Shown here one piece after another: positions 47,171 to 56,594 of a DNA stretch of 64,000 nt. A program made the position numbers and the translations under genes. The stretch is taken from positions 6,080,501 through 6,144,500 of the forward strand of contig NZ_CP120683.1 in the NCBI RefSeq assembly GCF_030506325.1, given 5' to 3'. The stretch is from Tunicatimonas pelagia. GTDB lineage: Bacteria > Bacteroidota > Bacteroidia > Cytophagales > Cyclobacteriaceae. The notes beneath the pieces were generated by a model, which saw only the letters and a list, made by a program, of their open reading frames with translations, had not been told where the DNA came from and searched no databases. Within the stretch, counting starts at the first letter, position 1. Every line of letters starts with the position of its first letter.

Positions 47171-48142
47171 TTACTCTTCCAACGGAGCGTGTTCTAGCAC
47201 CCAAGATTTACCCCAGTCATCTTTTTCCTCATCGGTCCATAGTTCAGGGAAGAAAATAATTCGCTGGTAGCGAGGGGGGAGGTACTGTCGCCAGTTGGTA
47301 CCACCGGTAGCAGGTTTGTCTTCTTTGCCATTCACCAGATAGCGAACGGCAGTTCTAAAGTGAGCTAGTGGCCAGTATACGTTGGCTAATTGATCGTAGG
47401 TACGCAGTTCTTCAATAATCTGCTCAGAAAGAGCCTCGCCGTTCTGAATAAATGGCTGGATCTGCTGACGTAAATTACGGTCGCGAGCCTCGGTCATTGC
47501 ATCCAGCAACACCTCATCGTATTTTTCTTCAAACTGCCGGATCATCAAGGTTTTTTCTCCGGTTTCCACATCCCGCGCCCCCGCTTTCCAGTACAGTTGA
47601 TCTAAAAAATCCTGGTCGGTACTTTCTGATGAGAGCCACAACACGTGGTCGGGGTGTACCAGATTGATAGCATCAGTAGAGTGTAACTCAATAAGCCGAT
47701 ACTGCACCGACTGAAATCCACTGGAAGGTATCAAAGCCATCCGAAATTCATTGAATTGCCGATGCTCCATTCCCTTAGTCATGATCGAGAATGAGCTTTC
47801 TAGCTGATGAAAATAGCGGTTGAGGCGTTGAATTTTATCCAAGAATACTTTCGGTTCAGTCACCGAACCATCGGTTAACTGCGCTAATTCCCACAGAATT
47901 AACTTGAAATACAGCTCCGTAATCTGATGGTATGCGACGAAGATCATCTCGTCTTTAACATCCGTTTTAGGCCGTTGTAAACTCAGCAAAGTTTCTAGTT
48001 GAACATAATCCCAGTAATTGAGGTACCGGGTATGCATCATGCTATCTAAGTAGTCAGACACGTTTTGACCGTTTTGCTCGTATTTAGCCGATAGCTGTTC
48101 TAATTTCTTAAGCAGTTCAGACGATGAGTCTTGCTCTTCCAT
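47171..48142 (-). CDS. kynA: Tryptophan 2,3-dioxygenase family protein
   Basis: The protein has 323 residues, all-helical. Family motifs are EMIFVAYHQITELYFKLIL (heme pocket), GMEHRQFNEFR, IPSSGFQSVQYRLIE (substrate carboxylate Arg), and ATGGTNWRQYLP near the C terminus. It cleaves the indole ring of L-tryptophan to N-formylkynurenine using heme iron, the first step of the kynurenine pathway. No other kynurenine gene is nearby. The 265 bases upstream (48143-48407) hold no convincing gene. Confidence 0.93.
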   Translation of the reverse strand: MEEQDSSSELLKKLEQLSAKYEQNGQNVSDYLDSMMHTRYLNYWDYVQLETLLSLQRPKTDVKDEMIFVAYHQITELYFKLILWELAQLTDGSVTEPKVFLDKIQRLNRYFHQLESSFSIMTKGMEHRQFNEFRMALIPSSGFQSVQYRLIELHSTDAINLVHPDHVLWLSSESTDQDFLDQLYWKAGARDVETGEKTLMIRQFEEKYDEVLLDAMTEARDRNLRQQIQPFIQNGEALSEQIIEELRTYDQLANVYWPLAHFRTAVRYLVNGKEDKPATGGTNWRQYLPPRYQRIIFFPELWTDEEKDDWGKSWVLEHAPLEE

Positions 48143-48407
48143 AATTGAGAGGGTAAGGGTAACTGTTCAACGGATCGCCCTAAGCCAATGTTGCGGAACG
48201 GTTAGTTAAGCTACCCAGCAGCTTCCTTCGCGCTCAATTTCTATCTCAGCGAAACTAAATACTACCAACAATAGGCTAAGGAGCGTTACTTTTAATAAGT
48301 ATTAAAGCTTTTCACAAATTACAGGTTATGAAACAATCATTTCTGAATGCTAAGCTAAAAGAAGTAGGTTTAAGTTAGGAATTGTTGGTGATGGACTAAT
48401 AAAAAAA

Positions 48408-48812
48408 TTACAAAGCCTCATCAACTAAGTAAACCAAGTGCCACTTTCGCCGGATTGGCTCGAAGACCATCTTAAAGTAAAATCCGGCTCCAGGAGTGTA
48501 GATTTCGTCGGTAGCTAACGTATCGGTAACTGATAAATCTCGCTTAAACTGGGTAGAGTCCAGATCAAATTCTTTGAGCATAACCCAATCGGTACGTTGC
48601 CATTGGTAGGTTGAGTCCTGGATATCGGCTGTTACGCGCTCTCCCGGCAGCGGAAACTGCACACGCTTCATCTGGAATGTGCTATCGGTTAGGAAGCGTT
48701 GGTAAAAGTCCTGAAAATTCTCACTAGCCCGGCCTACGTTTGCCGATTGGCAGGCGGATACCCAAAAAAATGAAGCGATCAGGAGCCAGCGAGTTATTTT
48801 GAGTAGATGCAT
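48408..48812 (-). CDS. Small lipoprotein, DUF4348-like
   Basis: The protein has 134 residues. A lipoprotein signal ends at WVSACQS (Cys21). The rest, with NFQDFYQRFLTDSTFQMKRV and PLPGERVTADIQD, resembles DUF4348, and a terminal FEPIRRKWHLVYLVDE completes an SnoaL-like small alpha+beta fold. It lies 62 bases after the VWA lipoprotein on the same strand, so the two may be one transcript. The function is unknown. Confidence 0.7.
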   Translation of the reverse strand: MHLLKITRWLLIASFFWVSACQSANVGRASENFQDFYQRFLTDSTFQMKRVQFPLPGERVTADIQDSTYQWQRTDWVMLKEFDLDSTQFKRDLSVTDTLATDEIYTPGAGFYFKMVFEPIRRKWHLVYLVDEAL

Positions 48813-48874
48813 GAGCGACAGGTTTTCACAAAGATAGTCTTTTTGGCTGACCTATCACCTCGCTACCAGTTTGG

Positions 48875-50383
48875 TTAGCGTAGTGTGCTAGCTTGTTGCA
48901 CTAATGTTATAAACTCTTGCCGAAAACCGTGAGGATCAAAGCGGGTAGCTTGCCGACTCCACTCCAGTAGCTGGGGGTAATCTAATGTTCCTTTATACTC
49001 AGAGTCTCTCAAAAGCATAGCAAAACCGACGGCAGATGCAGCGAACCGAAGATTTTCCGAAGCTTGACTAAACGTGTTCCCTTCGTCAAATATCGCCAAC
49101 TGTAGCGGGGCACTCTCATTTTCGTTGGCGTTTTTATAGCGAAAATCAATAGTGAAGATAGGTTCCTGGCGCAGTGCCGGAGAATTATTCTGACTAGGAA
49201 CAATCTCATACAATGCGGTAATGGTTTGTCCCGCCCCAATTTCGGCGGCATCCTTGGTGTCATCAGTAAAGTCTTCTTCTTCCAACAGTCGGTTTTCGTA
49301 CCCAATGAGGCGGTAGGACTCTACCGTTTCTTCATTGAAGCTCACTTGCACCTTTACATCTTTGGCTACGGTTAAGAATTTGCCGTACTCGTAGATAAAT
49401 ACTTTCTTCGCCTGTTCCAGTTGGTCAATGTACTCGTAAGTACCGTTTCCGTGGTTGGCGATTTGTTCCATCGCCGCATCATTAAAATTACCCGTTCCCA
49501 TTCCCAGCACTGTTAAGAATATTCCCTTATCTCGCTTCGACTCAATTAATTCAATCAGCTCTTCTTGGCTGGAAGGGCCAACATTGAAGTCACCATCACT
49601 GGCGATGATAACCCGATTGTTACCGTCTTCTAAAAAATTACGCTCGGCAATTTCGTAGGCCGTGATGATGCCCTGAGCACCTGCAGTGCTGCCGCCCGAA
49701 GAAAGAGAAGTAATGGCTTGTAGAATTTTTGCTTTTTCAGTTCCGGCAGTAGCATCCAGCACTACTCCGGCACTACCAGCGTAGGTAACCAGTGCAATTT
49801 TATCTTCCGGACGCATTTCTTCCACAAAAAGCTTTAGGCTTTCCTGCAATAGCGGCAGCTTATCGGGTGAACCCATTGACCCCGATACATCGACCAACAA
49901 AACCAAATTTCCCACTGGGAAATCAGCTTGTTCTACGGACTTACCCTTAATTCCAATTCTAATCAACTGATTTTCGTTGTTCCAGGGGCAAGTACTGACT
50001 TCGCCATTAATAGCAATCGGGGTGTTACCGGTAGGGTCAGCATAATCGAGCGGAAAGTAATTGATGAACTCTTCGGCGCGAATAGCTGCCGGAGGTGGGG
50101 TCATTTGATTGGTTAAAAATCGGCGAACATTAGCGTAAGAGCCACCGTCAGCATCTACCGAAAAAGTAGAAACCGGACTTTCGGCTACTTTTACGAATGG
50201 ATTTTCCACGTATTCGTTGTACCGTTCTCCCGCCACCGGGTCAGGGTTAGCTGAAATGCCGCCAACCTCATCAGCGTAGTACGATAATGCGTTAGGTGAA
50301 CCGGGGTAGGCCGGATCATCGCTCCCGTCTTCACAACTAAAAAAGATAATCGAGAGCAGAAGTAAAACAGTAATAATTCGCAT
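48875..50383 (-). CDS. YfbK-type von Willebrand factor A lipoprotein
   Basis: The protein has 502 residues with a lipoprotein signal ending at LSIIFFSCED (Cys17). Residues about 60-150 match the YfbK N-terminal domain (STFSVDADGGSYANVRRFL, IRAEEFINYFPLDY). The VWA domain (about 160-340) has an intact MIDAS motif, LVDVSGSMGS, with TAGAQGI and ASDGDFNVG. The C-terminal DUF3520 region follows. The metal site is complete, so protein binding is plausible. It lies 83 bases after dapA on the same strand and upstream of the DUF4348-like gene. Confidence 0.92.
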   Translation of the reverse strand: MRIITVLLLLSIIFFSCEDGSDDPAYPGSPNALSYYADEVGGISANPDPVAGERYNEYVENPFVKVAESPVSTFSVDADGGSYANVRRFLTNQMTPPPAAIRAEEFINYFPLDYADPTGNTPIAINGEVSTCPWNNENQLIRIGIKGKSVEQADFPVGNLVLLVDVSGSMGSPDKLPLLQESLKLFVEEMRPEDKIALVTYAGSAGVVLDATAGTEKAKILQAITSLSSGGSTAGAQGIITAYEIAERNFLEDGNNRVIIASDGDFNVGPSSQEELIELIESKRDKGIFLTVLGMGTGNFNDAAMEQIANHGNGTYEYIDQLEQAKKVFIYEYGKFLTVAKDVKVQVSFNEETVESYRLIGYENRLLEEEDFTDDTKDAAEIGAGQTITALYEIVPSQNNSPALRQEPIFTIDFRYKNANENESAPLQLAIFDEGNTFSQASENLRFAASAVGFAMLLRDSEYKGTLDYPQLLEWSRQATRFDPHGFRQEFITLVQQASTLR

Positions 50384-50466
50384 AAAAGGGATAGTTTAGA
50401 TGAGACTACACCTTTAGGACACGCATCGGTTAGCCAGCGTTGGAAGCAACTACTATTTTTCTTTGA

Positions 50467-51360
50467 TTAGTTAAGCTCCATCTGTTGGATACTATTGAGA
50501 GCTTCTTCAATGGCTTGCTGCGTAGCCTCGGTCGGTTCACAGAGCGGTAGTCGCACCTGCGATGAGCAGTACTCTAAATGATGCATAATGGCTTTAATCG
50601 GAATAGGATTGGTTTCCATCATACTTAGCTGCATTAATGGCAGTAGCGAATAGAACTGCTTTTGGGCGGCCACTAAGTTTCCATCGAGATAGTTTTGCAC
50701 GCAACTGCGGAAGCTGCCCGGAACACAGTTAGAGACTACGGAAATCACCCCGTCGCCCCCGCAGGCTAAAATTGGTAAAGTGAGTGCATCATCGCCGGAA
50801 AGTACGCAGAAATCTTCGGGTGTATGCCGAATCACATCCATAATTTGGGCTAGGTCACCGCTGGCCTCTTTTACTCCGACAATGGATTTATGTATTAGCA
50901 AGCGTAGCAGGGTTTCCGTTTCCAGATTGACGGCGGTACGCCCTTTAATATTGTAGATGATAATGGGTAAATCGGTCGCGTGGGCTACCGCGGAAAAATG
51001 ACGGTATAATCCTTCTTGGGTGGGTTTATTATAGTAAGGGTTGATAACCAACTGAGCGTCGGCTCCGGCTTCGGAAGCAACTTCAGCAAACTCAATGGTT
51101 TCTCGGGTATTGTTTGAGCCGGTTCCGTGGATCACTTGGCACCGCTGGTTGACCACTTGTACCGACCAGCGAAGAATTTCCCGATGCTCATCGTGCGACA
51201 GGGTAGGGCTTTCGCCCGTAGTTCCGACGAAGACTAAGCCAGTAATGCCTCCGGCAATCTGCTGTTCTACAATTTTCTCGAATGCCACCCAATCAATTTC
51301 ATTAGAAGGAGTGAAGGGAGTGATTACTGCGGTATAGGTTCCTCGGAAAAGTTTTGCCAT
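50467..51360 (-). CDS. dapA: 4-hydroxy-tetrahydrodipicolinate synthase
   Basis: The protein has 297 residues, the usual DapA length. Catalytic Lys164 is in IVGVKEASGDL, Tyr136 in IIIYNIKGRT and GTTGESPTLS is the phosphate-like loop with the Thr of the triad. The YN-P-RT motif reads YNIKGRT here, with Lys where Pro is usual. PYYNKPTQEGLYRHF is conserved. It condenses pyruvate and aspartate semialdehyde in lysine and diaminopimelate synthesis. The repeat locus F2 lies directly upstream, so the promoter must be within or next to it. Confidence 0.95.
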   Translation of the reverse strand: MAKLFRGTYTAVITPFTPSNEIDWVAFEKIVEQQIAGGITGLVFVGTTGESPTLSHDEHREILRWSVQVVNQRCQVIHGTGSNNTRETIEFAEVASEAGADAQLVINPYYNKPTQEGLYRHFSAVAHATDLPIIIYNIKGRTAVNLETETLLRLLIHKSIVGVKEASGDLAQIMDVIRHTPEDFCVLSGDDALTLPILACGGDGVISVVSNCVPGSFRSCVQNYLDGNLVAAQKQFYSLLPLMQLSMMETNPIPIKAIMHHLEYCSSQVRLPLCEPTEATQQAIEEALNSIQQMELN

Positions 51361-51417
51361 TAGAAAAAAATTTTTGGCAATTACCGACGACGAGATGTAA
51401 ATTCCAAATCAACAGTT

Positions 51418-51640
51418 GATGAGTAATGACAATTGGCGAAGGGCTGGGTGTAATGAGTGATGAGTAATGAATAGTGAACAAGAGGCAGTGGCTAATGAAT
51501 GATGATTAATTCCCTAAACCTAACCTATCAATAATTTAGCAATCAGCAATTGAGCACTTCAAGCTTCTCAACCTGTGGACTGTAGACTATCGACTGTGGA
51601 CTAATAACCAATCAACAATTGAGCAATTGAACCATCGAGC
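51418..51640. repeat. Intergenic heptad-repeat mosaic, locus F2
   Basis: Contains in-phase heptads ATGAGTG, ATGAGTA, ATGAATA, GTGAACA at 51453-51480 and five units TGGACTG, TAGACTA, TCGACTG, TGGACTA, ATAACCA at 51576-51610. A 'GACAATTGGCGAAGGGCTGGG' module near 51430 is shared, inverted, with locus F1. It lies in the divergent gap between dapA and the AddB-like gene, so both genes' promoters must be within or next to it. Confidence 0.85.
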
Positions 51641-51652
51641 TATCTTTGACGC

Positions 51653-54598
51653 ATGAGTACATTTTTAGAAGAAGTTAGTCAGGCTATTCTTGAAAAATAT
51701 GCGACTGATTTGGAGCAGCTCACCGTAGTTTTTCCCAATCGGCGAGCCGGACTGTTTTTTCAGCATATTCTGGCTCATCAGGCAAAACAATCGGGGTGGG
51801 CACCCCGCATTATTACCTTTGAAGATTTTGTGAGCGAGCTTTCCGGGGCGCGTACTCCCGATCATCTTACGCTTTTGTTTCATCTTTATCAGATATTTAT
51901 CAGAGAAAGTAATAGCCAGGAGACCTTTGACCATTTTTACTTTTGGGGCGATTTGCTACTGCAAGATTTTGATGCGATTGACAAGGCACTGGTTAAAACA
52001 TCCGACCTATTCGCCAACCTCAAGGACCTCAAAGAACTAGAAGCGAACTACGATTATCTTACCGACGATCAGCGTAGCGCAATCACCCGATTTTGGAAAA
52101 GCTTTCAGCACGGGCAGTCTACTTCCTCCAAAGAGAATTTTTTACGATTTTGGGTAATTTTACACCGAGTGTATACTTCGTTTACTCAGTTTCTTCAGCA
52201 AAAAGAGTGGGCGTATGAAGGTCTGATGCTCCGTCAGCTAGCGGATCGCATTGATTCAGGAACGGTCAATTCTGCATTTCCACAACTCGCCTTCGTAGGA
52301 TTACACGCGCTGGCTCCAGCCGAAGACAAGCTGATAAAGTGGTTTGTAAAAGAGCAGCAAGCGGATGTTTTCTGGGACATGGACAGTTATTACGTTCGTC
52401 ACCCTCAGCATCAGGCAGGAACGTACTTCCGTCGTTACCAGCGGGATTCCCTTTGGAAAAAGACATTCCCTAACCCTTTGCCCAATTATTTTTTTACCCA
52501 ACCGCAGCGAGGCGTACAAGCGGTTGGTATTAATTTACACGTGGGACAGGCCAAGTACGCTGGGGCAATCTTGAGAGAAATCAGCCAGCAGCCTGGATTC
52601 ATTCCCGAAAAAACCGCGGTAGTGCTCCCAGATGAAAACTTGCTATTTCCGCTACTGCACTCGCTACCTCCTGAAATTAGGCGAGTAAACGTGACGATGG
52701 GCTATCCGGTACGAAGTACGGCGCTTTACAGCCTAATTGAACACGCCTTGAGCCTTCAGGAAGACAAACGTTATAATTCAACTACAGAGCAGTATGAATT
52801 TCACCATTCTCAAGTCCTGTCGCTGCTCCGGCATCCCTATCTTCGGCAGTTAGCCCCTAATGTGTCTGATGATCTGGGGCAGGATATTGAAAAACGTAAT
52901 CAAGTATACATAAGTGAGAAGCACTTACAGCAACACCCTCTTTATACCACTGTTTTTCAGCCTCTTACGCAAGCTGAAGACACGTTTGATTATTTGTTGC
53001 AACTGCTGCAACGCATTTATCAGGGAACTGATAGTTACGAAGAGTCTAAAGATCAATTAGCTGTACCATTGCTAGAGCAGGAATTGGTGTATCAATTATC
53101 TATTCAGGTAAACCGCCTAAAGGCACTGGCTCAAGAACATCAATTTACCCTAACTCCTCAGTTGCTAGTACGAATTTTCCGGCAAATGATGCAAGGGCTG
53201 CGACTTCCGTTTACCGGAGAACCGCTGCGAGGATTACAGGTGATGGGAGTATTAGAAACTCGAAATCTGGATTTTGATAACGTAATTATACTATCATTCA
53301 ACGAAGGAGTGTATCCTAAATCGGAGATGATTAATACCTTTATTCCGGGCAATTTACGACGGGGCTTCGGCCTATCTACGGTTGATGAGCAAGATGCTAT
53401 TTACGCTTACACATTTTACCGCTTGCTGCACCGAGCCAAGCGAGTTCACCTGCTGTATAATACTGCCGATAGCGTAGGGCAGCAGGGCGAGATGAGTCGG
53501 TTTTTGTACCAGTTACTGTATGAGTCTGACGCTAACGCGCATAGTTCGGTTCAGTTTCCTAATGCTCAGGGAGATTTTACGGTAAGCCGAAAAAATCTGG
53601 GAAATCCGGTACAAACTATTCCTCCCCAGCCAATTGCCATCCGGAAAGATACTGACGTACTCCAGCGATTACATCGTTATACCCACCAGGTTAATCAACC
53701 GCCCCGGCGTAGTCTCACTCCTTCGGCTCTGAATACCTATCTTGATTGCCGATTAAAGTTTTACTATAAATACGTGGTCGATCTGAAAGAGCCGGAAATT
53801 GTGCAAGAGGAAGTTGATCCGGCCGTGTTTGGTAACTTATTGCACCGCGCAATGGAGTTGGTTTACCAATCGGTAGTGACTGGGCAGAATCGTACGGTTA
53901 CAGTAGAGATTATTGAGGAATTGAAAAGTCAGCGACTAACTGAAGCAGTAAAATTAGCCTTTAAGGAGCATTATGGTCAGGTAGAGGATACTCATTTTAC
54001 ATTGGAAGGTCGGAACCTGATTGTATACGATATTGTGCTAAAGATGACTCGGCAGATTCTGGCAATGGACACGGCTTACGCTCCTTTTGATATTGTTAGC
54101 CTAGAGCGCGACAAGGGGAGAGGGTACTTCTGGGAAACTACCATTCGTGATGAGGAGGGCACAGCTACTACTGTGAGTCTACGGGGCATTATTGACCGAA
54201 TCGACCAAAAAGGTACTACCATTCGGGTGTTGGATTACAAAACCGGACGGGATGAAAAGCAGACAAAAGATTTAGCATCTCTATTTAATCGGGATGAAAA
54301 GTTGCGTAACAAAGCTGCTTTTCAGGCACTATTTTACGCTTTATTGTACCGCCAACATTCGGCTGAGGGGCAAATTGTGCCTGGATTAATCAATGCTAAA
54401 GACTTATTCAATCAGGATTTTGACTCCCGAATTTACGTCGGAAAAGAAGCGGTAAACGATTTTGAACCCTGGCAAGAACCGTTTATCCAAGAGCTCCATA
54501 CACTATTACTGGAGTTATTTAACCCCAATGCAGTATTTGATCAGACCGATGATTTACGAAAATGCTCCCTGTGCCCCTACGCCAAACTCTGTTACTGA
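51653..54598 (+). CDS. AddB-like PD-(D/E)XK nuclease
   Basis: The protein has 981 residues. The N-terminal part is an inactivated helicase-like region (LTVVFPNRRAGLFF with no Walker A, FDNVIILSFNEGVYPK) as in AddB. The C-terminal RecB-family nuclease (about 680-981) has FGNLLHRAMELVYQ, IIDRIDQKGTTIRVLDYKTG (catalytic Asp and Lys) and a four-cysteine [4Fe-4S] staple, with one Cys in LDCRLKFYYKY and three in the last residues KCSLCPYAKLCY. This resembles AddB of the AddAB recombination nuclease, which processes double-strand breaks. The AddA partner is not in the window. Confidence 0.88.
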   Translation: MSTFLEEVSQAILEKYATDLEQLTVVFPNRRAGLFFQHILAHQAKQSGWAPRIITFEDFVSELSGARTPDHLTLLFHLYQIFIRESNSQETFDHFYFWGDLLLQDFDAIDKALVKTSDLFANLKDLKELEANYDYLTDDQRSAITRFWKSFQHGQSTSSKENFLRFWVILHRVYTSFTQFLQQKEWAYEGLMLRQLADRIDSGTVNSAFPQLAFVGLHALAPAEDKLIKWFVKEQQADVFWDMDSYYVRHPQHQAGTYFRRYQRDSLWKKTFPNPLPNYFFTQPQRGVQAVGINLHVGQAKYAGAILREISQQPGFIPEKTAVVLPDENLLFPLLHSLPPEIRRVNVTMGYPVRSTALYSLIEHALSLQEDKRYNSTTEQYEFHHSQVLSLLRHPYLRQLAPNVSDDLGQDIEKRNQVYISEKHLQQHPLYTTVFQPLTQAEDTFDYLLQLLQRIYQGTDSYEESKDQLAVPLLEQELVYQLSIQVNRLKALAQEHQFTLTPQLLVRIFRQMMQGLRLPFTGEPLRGLQVMGVLETRNLDFDNVIILSFNEGVYPKSEMINTFIPGNLRRGFGLSTVDEQDAIYAYTFYRLLHRAKRVHLLYNTADSVGQQGEMSRFLYQLLYESDANAHSSVQFPNAQGDFTVSRKNLGNPVQTIPPQPIAIRKDTDVLQRLHRYTHQVNQPPRRSLTPSALNTYLDCRLKFYYKYVVDLKEPEIVQEEVDPAVFGNLLHRAMELVYQSVVTGQNRTVTVEIIEELKSQRLTEAVKLAFKEHYGQVEDTHFTLEGRNLIVYDIVLKMTRQILAMDTAYAPFDIVSLERDKGRGYFWETTIRDEEGTATTVSLRGIIDRIDQKGTTIRVLDYKTGRDEKQTKDLASLFNRDEKLRNKAAFQALFYALLYRQHSAEGQIVPGLINAKDLFNQDFDSRIYVGKEAVNDFEPWQEPFIQELHTLLLELFNPNAVFDQTDDLRKCSLCPYAKLCY

Positions 54599-54601
54599 AC
54601 A

Positions 54602-54680
54602 GTTAGCAATGAGTAATGAGCAAATTTACCAGGTTTAAGTTTGGAAAAACAATGCATTGAAAATAAACTCCGGTCTCCGT
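54602..54680. repeat. Intergenic heptad-repeat mosaic, locus G
   Basis: Three heptads GTTAGCA, ATGAGTA, ATGAGCA lie at 54602-54622, then a module shared with locus E (54634-54669, with AGGTTTAAGTTTGGAAAAAC), ending with about 1.7 copies of the CCGGTCT unit (54668-54679). It begins 4 bases after the AddB-like stop codon. Compared with locus E it is a copy whose array has almost no units. Confidence 0.8.
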
Positions 54681-54804
54681 TGTGGACAATTAAGCTGAGC
54701 AGACTCTGAAATGAGTTTCGGTTTTTGTTGAATCTCCCGAGAAACCTATGTTATTTTACAGTTTCTAAGTAGAACTATAATTTTTTCATCTAACCCAAGA
54801 CGAC

Positions 54805-55257
54805 ATGTTAGAGACTAACGGAATAGATATCTCAGAAAGCCAACGCGCTGACAGTCAGAAAAATTTAGTGCTTCAGCGGCGATTGCTCTACTACGCACAC
54901 CATCCTCAGTTTATTAACCATCGGATTAATCAACTTGAGCGAGAAACCTCGCTAGAAAAGATTATTGAAAACAGCTCAATTGCTCTCTCTCTAACCGGAA
55001 TAGTACTAGCTTTTGTAAGTAATCGGCGGTGGCTCGTTCTTGCGTTATTGGCTTCCGGGCTGTTTTTTCTAAAGAAAGAACCAAAAGATAACCAGCTACA
55101 GCAGCTCTTGCAGCAGCAGGGTTACCGCTCAGAAAAAGAGATACAGCGGGAGCAACAAATTCTTCAAGCCTTACGGGGTGATTACGATGCTATTGGAGCA
55201 TCTGACCAGTTGCCAGAAGATCGGGTTCGCCAGATTGTCAATAGTCTGAATGTATAA
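54805..55257 (+). CDS. Hypothetical membrane protein
   Basis: The protein has 150 residues. An N-terminal charged part (residues 1-55, with Arg-rich RRLLYYAHHPQFINHR) precedes two short hydrophobic segments (about 62-73 and 77-92, ALSLTGIVLAFV and LVLALLASGLFFLKK), followed by a helical Gln/Glu-rich tail with EKEIQREQQILQALRGD. There is no signal peptide. It is probably an inner-membrane hairpin with cytosolic ends. I do not recognise a family. It stands alone; its base composition matches neighbouring genes. Confidence 0.6.
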   Translation: MLETNGIDISESQRADSQKNLVLQRRLLYYAHHPQFINHRINQLERETSLEKIIENSSIALSLTGIVLAFVSNRRWLVLALLASGLFFLKKEPKDNQLQQLLQQQGYRSEKEIQREQQILQALRGDYDAIGASDQLPEDRVRQIVNSLNV

Positions 55258-55320
55258 TTTTCAGCGATAATCTATATTCCCGAGCTTGAGCAGCAGATTT
55301 GTTGTTCATAAGTAGGTTTC

Positions 55321-55452
55321 TTACATAGGTTTTTCTAAAGGAATTTCCTGCTTTACTTCCTTAATGCTGTAGGCCGGACAGGTATATTTAGGGGCACAAG
55401 CGTAAAAACCAACAGCTATTGCCAAAGTGATTAGTGTTGTTAATTTTTTCAT
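55321..55452 (-). CDS. Small lipoprotein (43 residues)
   Basis: The frame from ATG 55452 to TAA 55321 encodes 43 residues: MKKLTTLITLAIAVGFYACA, then PKYTCPAYSIKEVKQEIPLE and KPM. The N terminus is a textbook lipoprotein signal, with lipobox GFYAC (Cys19), and a second Cys at position 24. Very short lipoproteins of the 'CAPKY-CP-Y' kind occur in other Bacteroidota. The ATG is followed by an A/T-rich upstream region with a Bacteroidota-like low-GC leader. The function is unknown. Confidence 0.7.
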   Translation of the reverse strand: MKKLTTLITLAIAVGFYACAPKYTCPAYSIKEVKQEIPLEKPM

Positions 55453-55524
55453 AATATTCTTTGATTTTTTACAAATATACATAAAATAGTACATATGTAA
55501 AAAATAATATGAAGTTTATTATTT

Positions 55525-56517
55525 TTATACCATCAAATTACAGCCCCGTATCTCAGAATTATCATACCGTCCCAGTACTTCAAATAATCTATTGTCTAGA
55601 ACTCGACCCAAATCTTTGGTTTCAATAAAAGCACAGGAGTCTACATTGGCTAAGTCAATGATATTAATTCCTCCTTGCTTGCCGGGTTGTACGTGGGCAA
55701 AAGGATCGTAAATATCCCGAATCATCACTTTCATCCAAGGGGGGGCAGCGAATTGACCAGTACTACGGGCGTAGGCTTGAGAGAGCAGTTCGGTCATGCC
55801 GTATTCGGAGGCAACCGACGTTACGCCTAATTTTGTCCTGAGTATCTGGTGCACCTCCGGGCGGGTTAGCTCTTTTCGCCGGCCTTTCATCCCCCCGGTT
55901 TCCATTATTACTACCTCTGACCAATTGAGGGAGTATTGTTCGGCTAAATCTAGCAAAGCAAAGGTAACTCCTAACAGCAGTACCGCGCCCTGCGCCTGTC
56001 GGGCTTGCTCTACGGCATCAACTAGCTGTTGGAAGTTGTTGAGGTAAAAGCCAGCGTAAGGGGATTTGCTTTCTCGAATAAGATAGTCCGCCATAGAGAC
56101 TAGCGAGGCATTGTTCCGTTCCAAGTAAGAGGGAAGTAGGGCAAAAATATGAAAGTCCTGAAGCTGACCCCACTGTTGGGTAAAAATTGTTTCACAAACT
56201 TGGTGGTACCAAGCTAGGTTGGGTACGTAATGCTTGCTGCGGATTTGTCCGGTAGTGCCACTGCTTTCAAAAATCTGAGTTACCTTCGAATGGTTGCCAC
56301 TAAGTATGCGGTGATGCTTAAAGAATTCAATTGGTAAACAGGGAATTTGCTCAATAGTGTTGATGGTTGTCGGATGAACCTTCAGGTAAGATAGATACGC
56401 TCGGTAAATCGGGTTATGATGAGCTTGCCACTGAAAAAGCTCCAACGCAAGAGCTTCAAATGACTTGGGGTTGGCCTTTAGCAATTTGTGTTTAAACTGG
56501 GTAGAAAAATTCATCAA
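55525..56517 (-). CDS. LuxE-like acyl-protein synthetase
   Basis: The protein has 330 residues. The adenylate-forming motif is QIFESSGTTGQIRSKHYV (about 83-100), and MTELLSQAYAR-like GMTELLSQAYA and ETKDLGRVLDNRLFEVLGR are the ATP-site and hinge regions of the ANL superfamily in the LuxE/PaaK branch. LuxE ligates fatty acids to its own Cys for reduction by LuxC; no lux genes are nearby. Bacteroidota have such LuxE-like genes in other contexts. The substrate is unknown; a role in acyl activation is inferred. Confidence 0.82.
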   Translation of the reverse strand: MMNFSTQFKHKLLKANPKSFEALALELFQWQAHHNPIYRAYLSYLKVHPTTINTIEQIPCLPIEFFKHHRILSGNHSKVTQIFESSGTTGQIRSKHYVPNLAWYHQVCETIFTQQWGQLQDFHIFALLPSYLERNNASLVSMADYLIRESKSPYAGFYLNNFQQLVDAVEQARQAQGAVLLLGVTFALLDLAEQYSLNWSEVVIMETGGMKGRRKELTRPEVHQILRTKLGVTSVASEYGMTELLSQAYARSTGQFAAPPWMKVMIRDIYDPFAHVQPGKQGGINIIDLANVDSCAFIETKDLGRVLDNRLFEVLGRYDNSEIRGCNLMV

Positions 56518-56594
56518 GAAAAGTAGCGTAGCTTATATCAAAAATCAACTCAATCGCGTTATATTGGCAATAAAGATCAGATATACTCTGTAGT

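Noticed and set aside
48331-48380. Short frame beginning MKQSFLNAKLKEV
   Set aside because: Only 16 codons, with no signal, ribosome site or similarity that I recognise.
55525-56517. Bioluminescence (lux) gene
   Set aside because: No luxA, B, C or D genes are nearby; LuxE-like genes occur in non-luminous bacteria.
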